In this document: positions 1 through 9,044 of the stretch, piece by piece
Layout: every line of letters starts with the position of its first letter
Numbering within the stretch: position 1 is the first letter of the stretch
Origin: Limimaricola sp.
GTDB taxonomy: Bacteria > Pseudomonadota > Alphaproteobacteria > Rhodobacterales > Rhodobacteraceae
Assembly (NCBI RefSeq): GCF_016125575.1
Contig: NZ_WGLM01000004.1
Span: 64,501 to 128,500, forward strand
Length of the DNA: 64,000 bases
Direction of reading: 5' to 3'
The notes under the pieces: model-generated
The model's input: the letters and a program-made list of their open reading frames with translations, nothing else
Databases searched by the model: none
What the model was told of the DNA's origin: nothing
Made by a program: the position numbers and the translations under genes

Positions 1-31
1 TCGGAAAACCGCCCGTTCCTGCCACGCTCAT
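1..31 (-). CDS. Start of an unidentified gene, running off the window
   Basis: On the minus strand an ATG at 31 is preceded by a GGGAGAAG ribosome binding site at a good distance, and ten codons (MSVAGTGGFP) stay open to the window edge. It follows the XRE regulator in the same direction at a gap of 76 nt, so it may be that regulator's downstream partner or target. Nothing can be said of its function from ten residues. Confidence 0.4.
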   Translation of the reverse strand, partial: MSVAGTGGFP

Positions 32-107
32 CCCGCTTCTCCCTCGTCGTTTCGCGGCCGCGTCGCGGCCCTGTCGTTCAGAAATCCGGTCCGCACCGCC
101 CGCACCA

Positions 108-677
108 TCAATACACCGGCGGCGCGATCACCCAGATCACGCGCGCGGGCGTGTCATGGGGGTTTTCCCAGGCAAAGGTTTCGCCCCGGATACGGAAACT
201 GTCGCCGGGGTTCAGCGCGAACCGCGCGCCGTCGATCCAGAGGGTCAGCCGCCCCTCCAGCACGTAGCCCACCTCCTGCGTGGGCCGCGCCACCGGGGCG
301 GGCAGCCGCGCGCCCGGCTCGAAGGTGGAATGGACCACCTCGAAGGCATCGGTCAGGTCGGGTGACAGCAACTCTTCCACCAGCCCCGCCTCGCGCGAAC
401 CGATCGGACGGCGCGCGCCGGCGCGCACGATGTACCCGGCCTCGTCGGGCCGGGCGGTCGCGCGAAACAGGCTGGAGATGGACACGTCCAGCGCCCCGGC
501 AATGGCCCGCAGGTCGGCAATGCCGGGCGCGGAAATGTCGCGCTCGACCTGGCTCAGCCAGCCCACCGAACGGCCCAGCCGTGCCGCCAGATCGGCCAGC
601 GTCAGCCCCCGCGCACGCCGCAGCGCGCGCAGGTCGGCGCCCAGCGTGCGGTTCTCCGAAGGGGGGTCGTGCAGCAC
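108..677 (-). CDS. XRE-family regulator with C-terminal cupin domain
   Basis: A 189-residue DNA-binding protein of the HTH–cupin architecture. An XRE helix-turn-helix occupies about residues 12–66 (SVGWLSQVERDISAPG is the typical recognition helix region), and a cupin_2 barrel about residues 105–185 (PTQEVGYVLEGRLTLWIDG, then a LNPGDSF turn). Members of this family usually sense a small metabolite in the cupin and repress or activate nearby catabolic genes. The start is GTG at 677. No ATG lies close by and the HTH begins about ten residues later, as usual. Immediately upstream are two tandem GTGAAA/TTTCAC inverted repeats that could be its own operator. The ligand is unknown. Confidence 0.85.
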   Translation of the reverse strand: MLHDPPSENRTLGADLRALRRARGLTLADLAARLGRSVGWLSQVERDISAPGIADLRAIAGALDVSISSLFRATARPDEAGYIVRAGARRPIGSREAGLVEELLSPDLTDAFEVVHSTFEPGARLPAPVARPTQEVGYVLEGRLTLWIDGARFALNPGDSFRIRGETFAWENPHDTPARVIWVIAPPVY

Positions 678-691
678 GACGGCGCAGCCTT

Positions 692-758
692 GTGAAAAAA
701 TGACGTCCGGATTTCACTCTGCCGCGGCCGCTCGTGAAATTTCAAGTCAAACTTTCAC
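692..758. promoter_or_regulatory. Two tandem GTGAAA…TTTCAC inverted repeats (candidate XRE operators)
   Basis: GTGAAA occurs at 692–697 and 734–739, and TTTCAC at 712–717 and 753–758. This gives two inverted repeats with spacers of 14 and 13 nt whose left arms are 42 nt apart, about four helical turns. The second copy also contains the perfect 10-bp palindrome TGAAATTTCA at 735–744, and its right arm lies in the 3' codons of msrC. The array sits directly in front of the GTG start of the XRE regulator. An autoregulatory operator is the simplest reading, but this is an inference. Confidence 0.5.
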
Positions 759-1259
759 GGCCCCTTCATCTTGCCCCAAATACTCCCCCGCCGGAGGCGT
801 CCCGGCCGTCTTGCCAAAGACCGCCGCCAGGATATCGCCCAGCCCGGCGGCATCGGCCGCGTCGAAGGCGTCCGGCTGGTCGCTGTCGATGTCGAACACC
901 CCGATCAGCCGCCCCTGCCCGTCGCGGACCGGCAGCACGATCTCGGACCGGGTGGAGGACGAACAGGCGATATGGTCGTCGAACGCCTCGACATCCGGCA
1001 CGATCTGCACCTCGCCCGTGCGCGCCGCCGCGCCACAGACCCCGCGCGAGAACGGGATCACAAGGCAACCATGCCCACCCTGGTAAGGACCGATCTTCAT
1101 CAGGCCCGGCGCGACGACGCGGTAGAACCCCGTCCAGTCGAAACGCTCATCGGCATGATGCACCTCGCAGGCGAGCGTGGCCATCAGCGCGACGGCATCG
1201 CTCTCGCCCTCGGTCAGCGCGGCGATGACCTTCGCCAGTTCCGTGTAATCCACCCGCAT
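747..1259 (-). CDS. msrC: Free methionine-(R)-sulfoxide reductase (GAF-domain fRMsr)
   Basis: A 170-residue GAF-domain protein that matches E. coli MsrC (YebR), which reduces free Met-R-sulfoxide in the cytoplasm. The three cysteines of that family are present with identical spacing: C65 in GCLVIP, C75 in GVCG and C99 in HIACS, equivalent to C84, C94 and C118 of E. coli from memory. The ATG at 1259 is chosen over an upstream extension because MRVDYTELA aligns with the family's N-terminus and begins 1 nt after the thiolase stop. The last dozen residues (EYLGQDEG) are encoded by a copy of a family-wide intergenic repeat. Confidence 0.85.
   Translation of the reverse strand: MRVDYTELAKVIAALTEGESDAVALMATLACEVHHADERFDWTGFYRVVAPGLMKIGPYQGGHGCLVIPFSRGVCGAAARTGEVQIVPDVEAFDDHIACSSSTRSEIVLPVRDGQGRLIGVFDIDSDQPDAFDAADAAGLGDILAAVFGKTAGTPPAGEYLGQDEGAVKV
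762..786. repeat. Copy 1 of a 25-bp dispersed repeat (core CATCTTGCCCCAAATACTCC)
   Basis: The 25 bases are identical to those at 15555–15579. This copy lies inside the 3' end of msrC and encodes the C-terminal residues EYLGQDEG when read on the minus strand. From memory, the motif is very common between genes in Rhodobacteraceae genomes, usually next to GC-rich hairpins. I infer that this copy was captured into the reading frame. Confidence 0.75.
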
Positions 1260-1260
1260 G

Positions 1261-2421
1261 TCAGACCCTTTCGATGGCAATGGCGGTGCCCTCGCCCCCG
1301 CCGATGCAGATTGCCGCAACCCCGCGCCGCAGCCCGCGCGCCTCGAGCGCGTGCAGCAGCGTCACGATGATCCGCGCGCCCGAGGCGCCGATCGGATGGC
1401 CCAGCGCGCAGGCCCCGCCGTTGACGTTCATCTTCTCGCGCGGCACGCCCATCTCGGCCATGAAGGCCATCGGCACCACGGCAAAGGCTTCGTTGACTTC
1501 CCACAGGTCCACGTCGCCCACCTCCCAGCCGATCCGTGCCAGCAGCTTGCGCGCGGCAGGCACCGGGGCGGTGGGGAAATCGGCCGGGGCCTGCGCGTGG
1601 CTGGCGTGGCCCAGCACCCGCGCCCGCACGGGCAGACCCGCATCGCCCGCCGCCAGGACCAGCGCCGCGGCCCCGTCCGAGATCGACGAGGAATTGGCCG
1701 CCGTCACCGTGCCGCCCTCGCGAAAGGCGGGTTTCAGCGTGGGGATCTTCTCGGGCCGCGCGCGGCCGGGTTGTTCGTCCTCGGCCACCTCGACTACGCC
1801 GCCACGGCCCGGCACCGCCACGCCCACGATCTCGGCCGCGAAATCGCCGCGCGCCTGCGCGGCCAGCGCGTTGTGCAGCGAGGCCAGCGCGTACTCATCC
1901 TGCGCGGCGCGGCTGAACTGGAATGCGACCGCGCAATCCTCAGCGAAGGTGCCCATCAGGCGGCCCTTGTCATAGGCATCCTCCAGCCCGTCGAGGAACA
2001 TCGAATCAATTACCTGCGCATGGCCGATGCGCGCGCCCCCGCGCATCTTCGGCAGTAGATAGGGCGCGTTGGTCATGCTCTCCATCCCGCCCACGGCCAC
2101 CACCCGGGCGCTGCCCGCACCGATCTGGTCGAAACCCAGCATCGCGGCCTTCATGCCCGATCCGCACATCTTGTTGAGCGTGGTCGCGGGCACCTCTTCA
2201 CCCAGGCCGGCAAGAAAGGCCGCCTGCCGGGCCGGGGCCTGTCCCTGTCCCGCCGGCAGGACGCACCCCATCAGCACCTCGTCCACCGTCGAGATGCCGG
2301 CCCCGCCTAACGCCGCACGCAGCGCCGCACCGCCCAGCACAGGCGCATCGACACCGGCCAGCACACCCTGGAACCCGCCCATCGCCGTGCGGGCCGCACC
2401 CGCAATCACAACTTCAACCAT
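1261..2421 (-). CDS. Thiolase (acetyl-CoA C-acetyltransferase family)
   Basis: A 386-residue thiolase that condenses or cleaves acyl-CoA and acetyl-CoA. The active-site cysteine is C86 in NKMCGSG. H342 in GGACALGHPIGASG and C372 in CIGGGEG complete the catalytic set, and NEAFA is present. Length is normal for the biosynthetic/acetoacetyl-CoA branch. The start is set at MVEVVIAGA (2421), because the extra residues of a longer frame do not look like thiolase. Its stop is 1 nt from the msrC start, so the two are probably cotranscribed. Whether it serves PHB synthesis or acyl-CoA degradation cannot be decided here; no phaB or beta-oxidation genes lie alongside. Confidence 0.88.
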   Translation of the reverse strand: MVEVVIAGAARTAMGGFQGVLAGVDAPVLGGAALRAALGGAGISTVDEVLMGCVLPAGQGQAPARQAAFLAGLGEEVPATTLNKMCGSGMKAAMLGFDQIGAGSARVVAVGGMESMTNAPYLLPKMRGGARIGHAQVIDSMFLDGLEDAYDKGRLMGTFAEDCAVAFQFSRAAQDEYALASLHNALAAQARGDFAAEIVGVAVPGRGGVVEVAEDEQPGRARPEKIPTLKPAFREGGTVTAANSSSISDGAAALVLAAGDAGLPVRARVLGHASHAQAPADFPTAPVPAARKLLARIGWEVGDVDLWEVNEAFAVVPMAFMAEMGVPREKMNVNGGACALGHPIGASGARIIVTLLHALEARGLRRGVAAICIGGGEGTAIAIERV

Positions 2422-2559
2422 TTCATCCCCATGCCGCTGCCTGCCACGTTCCATTCTTGCCGCGGAACTTCATAACTGACCATCCCCGTCCGCTGCACTG
2501 CGACCCGTTGCATCCGCCCCGGACTTGCCTAAGTTCGCGGCTAAGCGGGGGACCACAGC

Positions 2560-4137
2560 ATGCGCGATTTCACCAAACCCGGCCGGTCGGCCGTCTTTGC
2601 CAATAACGGCATGTGCGCAACGTCGCACCCGCTGGCCGCAAAAGTGGCCGTCGGCATCCTCGAACAGGGCGGCAATGCCGCGGACGCGGCCATCGCGGGC
2701 GCAGTCCTGCTGGGCCTGTGCGAACCGCAGATGACCGGCATCGGCGGCGACATGTTCGTGCTGATGACGCCCCCCGGATCGGACGCGGTGCTGGCGCTGA
2801 ACGCCTCGGGCCGCACGCCGCGCGGGCTGGACGCGGAGGCGCTGCGCGCGCAGGGGCTGACGCGGATGCGCGCGGGCGGGCCGGAATCGGTCTCGATCCC
2901 CGGCGCGGTCGACGGGTTCTGCCGGCTGTCGCAGGACTGGGGGCGCCTATCGCTGAAAGAGGTGCTGGCCCCCGCCATCCACTATGCCGAGGCCGGGGTG
3001 CCCGTCGCGCCGCGCGTGGCGCGCGACTGGGCCGTCTACGAAGGCAACCTGCAGGGCCGCGCGCGCGAGCTGTTCCTGCTTGATGGTGCCGCGCCGCGCG
3101 TCGGCCAAAGCTTCCGCGCGCCCGGCCAGGCCGAGGTGCTGCGCCGCATCGCCGGGCATGGCCGGGAAGCCTTCTACGAAGGCGAGGTTGCCGCCGACAT
3201 GGTTGCCAGCCTTGCCGCGCTTGGCGGCACCCACACGGCCGAGGATTTCGCCGCCACCCGCGCCGACTGGGTCACGCCGATCAAGGGCAGCTATGGTGGC
3301 CTGGACCTTTACGAACACCCGCCCAACGGCCACGGCGCCACGGCGATCCTGCTGCTGAACATCCTCAAGCATTTCGACCTGAGGCAGATGGACCCGTTCG
3401 GCGCCGAGCGCGCCCATCTCGAGGCCGAGGCGACCAAGCTCGCCTATGACGCGCGTGATCGCTTCCTTGCCGACGCCGATCATACCACGCGGCTTGACCA
3501 TATGCTGGCGTCCGAAACGGCCGCGCAACTGGCCGCGCTGATCGACCTTGACCGGGCGCTTCCCGTCGGGCGGCCCGAGGTCGACGCCGTGCACAAGGAA
3601 ACCATCTACATCACCGTCGTCGACCGTGACCGCATGGCGGTGTCGCTGATCTATTCGATCTTCGACGATTTCGGCTCTGGCATCGCCAGCGACCGTTTCG
3701 GCATCCTGCTGCACAACCGTGCCAAGGGCATGTCGCTGACCCCCGGCCACCCCAACGAGGCGGGACCGGCCAAGCGGCCGATGCACACGATCATTCCCGG
3801 CATGTTGAAGCAGAACGGCAAGCTGATCATGCCCTTCGGCGTGATGGGCGGCCCCTACCAGCCAGCCGGGCATGCCCGCTTCGTCACCAACATCACCGAT
3901 TTCGGGATGGCCCCGCAGGCCGCCATAGATGCGCCGCGCAGCTTTGCCTATGACGGCAAGCTGCGGATCGAGGGCACCTATGGCGACGCGGTGATCGCCC
4001 AGCTGGCGGCCAAGGGCCATTCCGTCTTCGGGTTCGACGATCCGATGGGCGGCGCGCAGGCGATCCGTATCCACGACAACGGCGTGCTGGAAGGGGCGAG
4101 CGATCCGCGCAAGGACGGCTGCGCGCTGGGCTACTAG
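2560..4137 (+). CDS. ggt: Gamma-glutamyltransferase family protein
   Basis: A 525-residue Ntn-hydrolase of the gamma-glutamyltranspeptidase family, which removes or transfers the gamma-glutamyl group of glutathione and related peptides. The N-terminus carries the family block GGNAADAAIA and MTGIGGD. The expected autoprocessing and catalytic threonine is T348, in the context HKETIYITVVD. The family more often has a TTH motif there, so the context is slightly divergent, as in the YwrD-like branch. No signal peptide is visible, so it may be cytoplasmic. A GGGGGA ribosome binding site precedes the ATG. Its stop overlaps the convergent hspQ stop by 4 nt. Confidence 0.85.
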   Translation: MRDFTKPGRSAVFANNGMCATSHPLAAKVAVGILEQGGNAADAAIAGAVLLGLCEPQMTGIGGDMFVLMTPPGSDAVLALNASGRTPRGLDAEALRAQGLTRMRAGGPESVSIPGAVDGFCRLSQDWGRLSLKEVLAPAIHYAEAGVPVAPRVARDWAVYEGNLQGRARELFLLDGAAPRVGQSFRAPGQAEVLRRIAGHGREAFYEGEVAADMVASLAALGGTHTAEDFAATRADWVTPIKGSYGGLDLYEHPPNGHGATAILLLNILKHFDLRQMDPFGAERAHLEAEATKLAYDARDRFLADADHTTRLDHMLASETAAQLAALIDLDRALPVGRPEVDAVHKETIYITVVDRDRMAVSLIYSIFDDFGSGIASDRFGILLHNRAKGMSLTPGHPNEAGPAKRPMHTIIPGMLKQNGKLIMPFGVMGGPYQPAGHARFVTNITDFGMAPQAAIDAPRSFAYDGKLRIEGTYGDAVIAQLAAKGHSVFGFDDPMGGAQAIRIHDNGVLEGASDPRKDGCALGY

Positions 4138-4460
4138 TTCAGCGCGAACTGCAGCGGATAGGTGCCGTCTTCGAACGGGCCGAAGAGGTCGTCAAGGTCG
4201 GGATGTTCGACCGGGACGCCGGAATAGTCGGCAATCAAATTCTGCTCCGACACGTAGGCGACGTAATAGCTCTGCTCGTTCTCGGCCAAAAGATGATAGA
4301 ACGGCTGGTTCTTCACCGGGCGGCTTTCCTCGGGGATGGCCTGATACCATTCCTCGGTGTTGGAAAAGGTAGGGTCGACGTCGAATACCACGCCGCGAAA
4401 GGGGTGCTTGCGGTGCCGCACCACTTGCCCGAGATGATATTTTGCGCGCGTCTTGAGCAT
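4134..4460 (-). CDS. hspQ: Heat shock protein HspQ (hemimethylated-DNA-binding/YccV family)
   Basis: A 108-residue protein with the compact HspQ fold. The features GQVVRHRKHPFRGVVFDVDP, NQPFYHLL and YVAYVSEQNL are typical. In E. coli HspQ is a heat-inducible protein that binds hemimethylated DNA in vitro and modulates Lon protease. The start is an ATG at 4460, and the length agrees with the family. It converges on ggt, sharing four bases at the stops. A 229-nt gap separates it from the divergent transglycosylase gene and must hold both promoters. I could not pick out a heat-shock promoter with confidence. Confidence 0.9.
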   Translation of the reverse strand: MLKTRAKYHLGQVVRHRKHPFRGVVFDVDPTFSNTEEWYQAIPEESRPVKNQPFYHLLAENEQSYYVAYVSEQNLIADYSGVPVEHPDLDDLFGPFEDGTYPLQFALN

Positions 4461-4689
4461 AAAGATCTGCCCCCCAGCGCCCCTTCTAAGGCTTGCGGGA
4501 CGGACTTGTCCATCGGCGGGCCCGCGAATCGGCGGAAACAGTCTGTGGCCTCCTTCCCTACGATGCAGTCGCGCAGACCTTCCCCCGCCGTCAGAACGCG
4601 ACGAAAGTGATCGTATCGCGGGCCTTTGACGTTTTCAGACGTGCGCCAATCCGCTATCCTTCAGAAAAAGACAAAAAAGCGAGAGGCAG

Positions 4690-5277
4690 ATGAGCAGACT
4701 CTTTCGCGCCCTGATCGTATTGCTTGCGCTGGGAAGCTGCGGCAGCCGGGACAACACGGCTCCGCGCAACCTGGACGACGCATGCAGTATCGTCACCGAG
4801 CGCCCGCAATACATGCGCGCCTTCCGGGCCGCCGAACGCACATGGGGCGTCAGCCCTGCGGTGCTGATGGCGATGATCTATCAAGAGAGCAAGTTCATCG
4901 CCAACAACCGCACGCCGCACCAGTTCGTATTGGGCGTCATCCCGGTCGGTCGGCAATCCTCGGCCTACGGTTATTCCCAGGCTCTGGACGGGACATGGGC
5001 CGATTACCAGCAGGACCGGGGCCGCTGGCGTGCCCGCCGCGACAACATCTGGGATGCCGCCGATTTCATGGGCTGGTACATGGCCCAGACCACGACCGAG
5101 ACCGGCGTCAGGATCGACGACGTTCGCAATCAGTATCTGGCCTATCACGATGGGCGCACCGGCTATCTGCGTGGCACCCACAATTCCAAGGCATGGCTGC
5201 TGCGCATCGCCAATCAGACCCGGCAGCGCGCCAATGTCTATGCCGCGCAACTGGCCACCTGCCGGGCGGCGCGCTGA
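4690..5277 (+). CDS. Small lytic transglycosylase lipoprotein (SLT domain)
   Basis: A 195-residue predicted lipoprotein. A short hydrophobic leader ends in the lipobox LGSC with acceptor C17, so it should be anchored in the outer or inner membrane facing the periplasm. The SLT lysozyme-like domain covers about residues 38–190. E66 in YQESKF is the likely catalytic glutamate, and SAYGYSQAL is the following substrate-binding motif (usually AxGLMQ). It would cleave peptidoglycan with anhydro-sugar formation. The C-terminal part (YLAYHDGRTGY) fits the AYN-type motif loosely. It converges with lolA, leaving only 4 nt between the stops. Confidence 0.82.
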   Translation: MSRLFRALIVLLALGSCGSRDNTAPRNLDDACSIVTERPQYMRAFRAAERTWGVSPAVLMAMIYQESKFIANNRTPHQFVLGVIPVGRQSSAYGYSQALDGTWADYQQDRGRWRARRDNIWDAADFMGWYMAQTTTETGVRIDDVRNQYLAYHDGRTGYLRGTHNSKAWLLRIANQTRQRANVYAAQLATCRAAR

Positions 5278-5281
5278 GCCT

Positions 5282-5893
5282 TCAAAATCCGCGTTTGGCG
5301 CTTTCAGCGATGATGTTGAAAGCGATATCGCCGATGGGCTGGTTGATCACCATGTCGCCGAGAATGACCGTTGTCTGCGATCCGGTATCGTCGGTCACCA
5401 CCCATTGCCGCAGCTCGGTCGGGTTGGCGGTGAAGACCAGCTGGATCGTGCCGTATTCGGGATGATCGGGGTCTTGCGCGGTCACCGTGGTGCTGGTCGC
5501 GTCGGCCCCGTGATCCACCACCATGCGCGCGGTGGACAGGTCCACCTTGGGCGCAAGGATCAGGCTTAGCGGCGTGCGCGACAGCGGATAAATCGTCGGG
5601 CCCTCGTTCGAAGCGGGATCGAAGATGGCCAGCTGGCCACCCCCGGCCACCACCAGCGCACCGTCAGGCGGATCGTATTCGAAACGGATACGGCCCGGCC
5701 GTTTCAGCTTCAGCGTTCCGGTCGAGATGCTGCCGTCTGCATTCACTTGGGTGAACTTGGCCTCGACCGTCTGAAGCGAGGTGAGGTATCGGCTGAGATC
5801 ATCAAGCGGTATCTCATCCGCGGCAGCGGGGCCCGCCAGCCCAAGCACCGCGGCGCCACTGATTGTCAGTCCAAGAAATCTGCGTCTGTCCAT
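5282..5893 (-). CDS. lolA: Outer-membrane lipoprotein carrier protein LolA
   Basis: A 203-residue periplasmic chaperone that receives lipoproteins from LolCDE and delivers them to the outer membrane. The N-terminus MDRRRFLGLT followed by a hydrophobic run and AAA-D is a Tat-type signal, with the twin arginines at the front. The mature part has the LolA look: a helix ending in VEAKFTQ, then the beta sheet with GRIRFEYDPP and QTTVILGD. An in-frame ATG three codons upstream (5902) is also possible. Longer starts would run into ftsK and lack any signal peptide. It lies 91 nt downstream of ftsK in the same direction. Confidence 0.85.
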   Translation of the reverse strand: MDRRRFLGLTISGAAVLGLAGPAAADEIPLDDLSRYLTSLQTVEAKFTQVNADGSISTGTLKLKRPGRIRFEYDPPDGALVVAGGGQLAIFDPASNEGPTIYPLSRTPLSLILAPKVDLSTARMVVDHGADATSTTVTAQDPDHPEYGTIQLVFTANPTELRQWVVTDDTGSQTTVILGDMVINQPIGDIAFNIIAESAKRGF

Positions 5894-5984
5894 GAGTCCC
5901 ATCTCGTGTCTCGGGTATGCCGATGCAATGCGTAAGCCCTGCGACAGGATCACATCTGTGCGTGTTACGCGATAACAGACGGCC

Positions 5985-8900
5985 TTAGTGCTGTTCCGGC
6001 ACGAGAATTTCGCGTTTGCCGACATGGTTGGCAGAGCTCACGACGCCCTGTTCTTCCATCTGCTCGACCAGCCGCGCGGCCTTGTTGTAACCGATCGCCA
6101 GCTTGCGCTGGATGTAGGAGGTCGAGCATTTGCGGTCCTTGATGACGATGGCGACCGCGGTGTCGTAAAGCGCGTCCTCGGCATCCTGGTTGCCGCCAAG
6201 GCCCAGCACCGCGTCGATGCTGCTTTCGGTATCTTCATCCGGCCCTTCGACCACGCCCGAGAAATAGTCCGGCGGACCAAAGCCCTTGAGGAAGTTGACG
6301 ATCTCCTCAACCTCTTCATCCGACACGAAAGGCCCGTGGATACGGGTGATCTTGGCGCCGCCCGCCATGTAGAGCATGTCGCCCATACCCAATAGCTGCT
6401 CGGCCCCCTGCTCGCCCAGGATGGTCCGCGAGTCGATCTTGGAGGTGACCTGGAAAGAGATGCGGGTCGGGAAGTTGGCCTTGATGGTGCCGGTGATGAC
6501 GTCGACCGACGGCCGCTGCGTCGCCATGATCAGGTGGATGCCACTGGCCCGCGCCATCTGCGCAAGCCGTTGGATGCACGCCTCGATCTCCTTGCCCGCC
6601 ACCATCATCAGGTCGGCCATCTCGTCGACGATGACGACGATGTAGGGCAGCGTCTCGGGCGCGAATTCCTCGGTCTCGAAGATCGGCTCGCCCGTGTCGT
6701 CGTCAAAGCCGGTCTGCACCGTCCGGCTGAACATCTCGCCTTTCGACAGCGCGTCGCGCACGCGGCCGTTGTAGCCCTCGATATTGCGCACGCCCATCTT
6801 GGACATCTTGCGATAACGCTCTTCCATCTCGCCCACGGTCCATTTCAGCGCGACGACCGCCTTCTTGGGGTCGGTGACCACGGGCGACAGCAGGTGCGGG
6901 ATGCCGTCATAGACCGACAGTTCCAGCATTTTGGGGTCGATCATGATTAGCCTGCATTCCTCGGGCGTCAGCTTGTAAAGCAGGCTGAGGATCATCGTGT
7001 TGATCGCCACCGACTTGCCCGAACCGGTGGTCCCGGCGATCAGCAGGTGGGGCATCTTGGCGAGGTTGGTGATGATCGGCTGCCCGCCGATATCCTTGCC
7101 AAGCGCCAGCGGCAGGCGCATCTGGCTGTCGCCGAAATCGCGGGCCGAAAGGATCTCGCGCAGAACCACCTTTTCGCGGTTCGCATTGGGCAGTTCGATG
7201 CCGATCACGCTGCGCCCCGGCACTGTCGAGACGCGGGCCGAAAGGGCGGACATGCTGCGCGCGATATCGTCGGCAAGGCCGATCACACGGCTGGCCTTCA
7301 GGCCGGGCGCCGGTTCCAGTTCGTACATCGTGACCACCGGGCCGGGCCGGACCGACACGATCTCGCCCTTGACGCCGTAATCGTCGAGGACGGACTCAAG
7401 CATCCGCGCATTTGCCTCCAGTGCCTCGTCCGACAGGTGATGTCGGGTGATCGTCACCGGGTTGGTCAAAAGGCTCAGCGGCGGCGTTTCATAATCGGCA
7501 TGGGTTTCCTCGAATTGCAGCCGCGGTTGCGCCTCGGCCTGCGCCTGCCGCGACGGCTGGGGCGTGCGTTGCGGGGCATGCTGCACCACGCGGCGGGACG
7601 ATTCCGCGGGCGCGGTGACAGGGGGATAGGCGGGCATCTCGGGCGTCGGATCGACGTCGCGCTCAATCACGTAGGGATCGGCCTCATCCTCCGTTGCAAG
7701 CGTCTCGTCCAGCGGAGGCGGCGGCGTGAATGTCGACAGAACCAAGGGGCGCGGGCCCTTGCCCTGGGTCAGCGAAGGTTCAATGCGCAACCCATCCGGC
7801 GTCCTGCTGATTGGGGGCTGTGGCGTGGGCTGCACCGCGCTGCGGGCCCGGATCGCCGCGCTGATCTTGTCACGCACACGATCGCCGCTTGGCGCCGGCA
7901 GGGCCGCGTCGACGGGCACGGTTTCAACCAGTTCGGGTGTGGGCATCTGCGGGCTGACGGCACGTCGCAACAGCGAAGGCACCAGCCCGCGCAATCCGCC
8001 CGAGGGGGCCGCAGCGACGCGGCGCTGGGGTGCTGTCAGCGGCGAGGGGGCGGGCACGGCGGCAGAGGATGAAACCTCGCGGCGGTTGAACATCGGCGGT
8101 TCGGGCGGCAGCCCGGCATGATCGGCCGCCACCTCGCGTGCGCGGCCCGGCATCAGGCGCTGCGCGGCGCGGGTCTGCTCGGCCGCGGCCGGTGCAGGTG
8201 CCGGCCCCACCGGCCGGACCACGGCGGCAGCGGGACGGTGCAGCGCGGGTTCGGGCGGCATCGCACGGGCTGCGTAAACGTCGATGTCGTCCTCTCCGGC
8301 AGCTGCGGCCGCAGCGCGCATCTGGGCGCGGCGGTTCTGCAGGTTGCCATGCGCGGTCGAGGCCGCGCGCGCCGACAGCGCCGCACCGCGCCCGACCAGC
8401 CGCATCGCCATGTCATAGGCGAGGACCAACCCGATCATCAGCAGCCGCAGGCCCTGTTTGACCTCCGGCCAGGTAAAACCCAGCACGACGGCGAACATGC
8501 CCAGCATCGACAGGCCCGCAACCAGCGCTGCCAGTTTCAGCCCGAGGGCCGTGGGCAAAGGAAGTACGGTAAGCACGACGCTGAGAACGGTGTCGCCAAA
8601 CAGCCCACCAAGGCCGAAACTATGGGTCCAACTGGCGGGCGGCAGCATCGTGGAGGCATAGACCGAGGTGATCGCCACGGCGATCGGCGCGAAGATCACA
8701 CGCGCGACAGCACGCTCTTCCCCGACATGCGCGGCCAGCCGCAGGCCCCATGCCAGCAGGACCAGCGCCACGGCCCATGCACCCCAGCCGATCACCATCA
8801 GGACCGGCGCAGCGATGGCAGCGCCCGGGCGGCCCATCCAGTTCTGCACCGGCGCGTCGGTCGCCAGCATCCAGTTGGGATCGTTCGGGCTGTAGGACCA

Positions 8901-9032
8901 CAGCATCATCGCCGCCATCAGGCCCAGCGCGATCAGCACCAGCCCGATAAGTTCCTTTGCGCGCCGTTCAACCACTGCCTGCGTGCTGCTGTCGAGAAGC
9001 GGATCGCGCTGCCGTGTCTGATAGGATGCCAT
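5985..9032 (-). CDS. ftsK: DNA translocase FtsK
   Basis: A 1015-residue cell-division DNA pump acting at the septum. Four or five membrane segments fill roughly residues 27–205. A Pro/Ala-rich linker follows to about 550, then the alpha/beta RecA-like motor. The Walker A motif is GTTGSGKS near residue 664, the Walker B is [11 protein letters not shown], and the arginine-finger region is [14 protein letters not shown]. The C-terminal gamma winged helix ([19 protein letters not shown]) recognises KOPS sites. The gene starts 12 nt after the aminotransferase and leads into lolA, an order I know from other Rhodobacteraceae. Confidence 0.95.
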   Translation of the reverse strand: MASYQTRQRDPLLDSSTQAVVERRAKELIGLVLIALGLMAAMMLWSYSPNDPNWMLATDAPVQNWMGRPGAAIAAPVLMVIGWGAWAVALVLLAWGLRLAAHVGEERAVARVIFAPIAVAITSVYASTMLPPASWTHSFGLGGLFGDTVLSVVLTVLPLPTALGLKLAALVAGLSMLGMFAVVLGFTWPEVKQGLRLLMIGLVLAYDMAMRLVGRGAALSARAASTAHGNLQNRRAQMRAAAAAAGEDDIDVYAARAMPPEPALHRPAAAVVRPVGPAPAPAAAEQTRAAQRLMPGRAREVAADHAGLPPEPPMFNRREVSSSAAVPAPSPLTAPQRRVAAAPSGGLRGLVPSLLRRAVSPQMPTPELVETVPVDAALPAPSGDRVRDKISAAIRARSAVQPTPQPPISRTPDGLRIEPSLTQGKGPRPLVLSTFTPPPPLDETLATEDEADPYVIERDVDPTPEMPAYPPVTAPAESSRRVVQHAPQRTPQPSRQAQAEAQPRLQFEETHADYETPPLSLLTNPVTITRHHLSDEALEANARMLESVLDDYGVKGEIVSVRPGPVVTMYELEPAPGLKASRVIGLADDIARSMSALSARVSTVPGRSVIGIELPNANREKVVLREILSARDFGDSQMRLPLALGKDIGGQPIITNLAKMPHLLIAGTTGSGKSVAINTMILSLLYKLTPEECRLIMIDPKMLELSVYDGIPHLLSPVVTDPKKAVVALKWTVGEMEERYRKMSKMGVRNIEGYNGRVRDALSKGEMFSRTVQTGFDDDTGEPIFETEEFAPETLPYIVVIVDEMADLMMVAGKEIEACIQRLAQMARASGIHLIMATQRPSVDVITGTIKANFPTRISFQVTSKIDSRTILGEQGAEQLLGMGDMLYMAGGAKITRIHGPFVSDEEVEEIVNFLKGFGPPDYFSGVVEGPDEDTESSIDAVLGLGGNQDAEDALYDTAVAIVIKDRKCSTSYIQRKLAIGYNKAARLVEQMEEQGVVSSANHVGKREILVPEQH

Positions 9033-9044
9033 GCGTCTTGTCCC

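Noticed and set aside
5894-6025. A 44-residue N-terminal extension of LolA overlapping ftsK
   Set aside because: A twin-arginine signal peptide begins exactly at the downstream ATG, and an extension would bury it.
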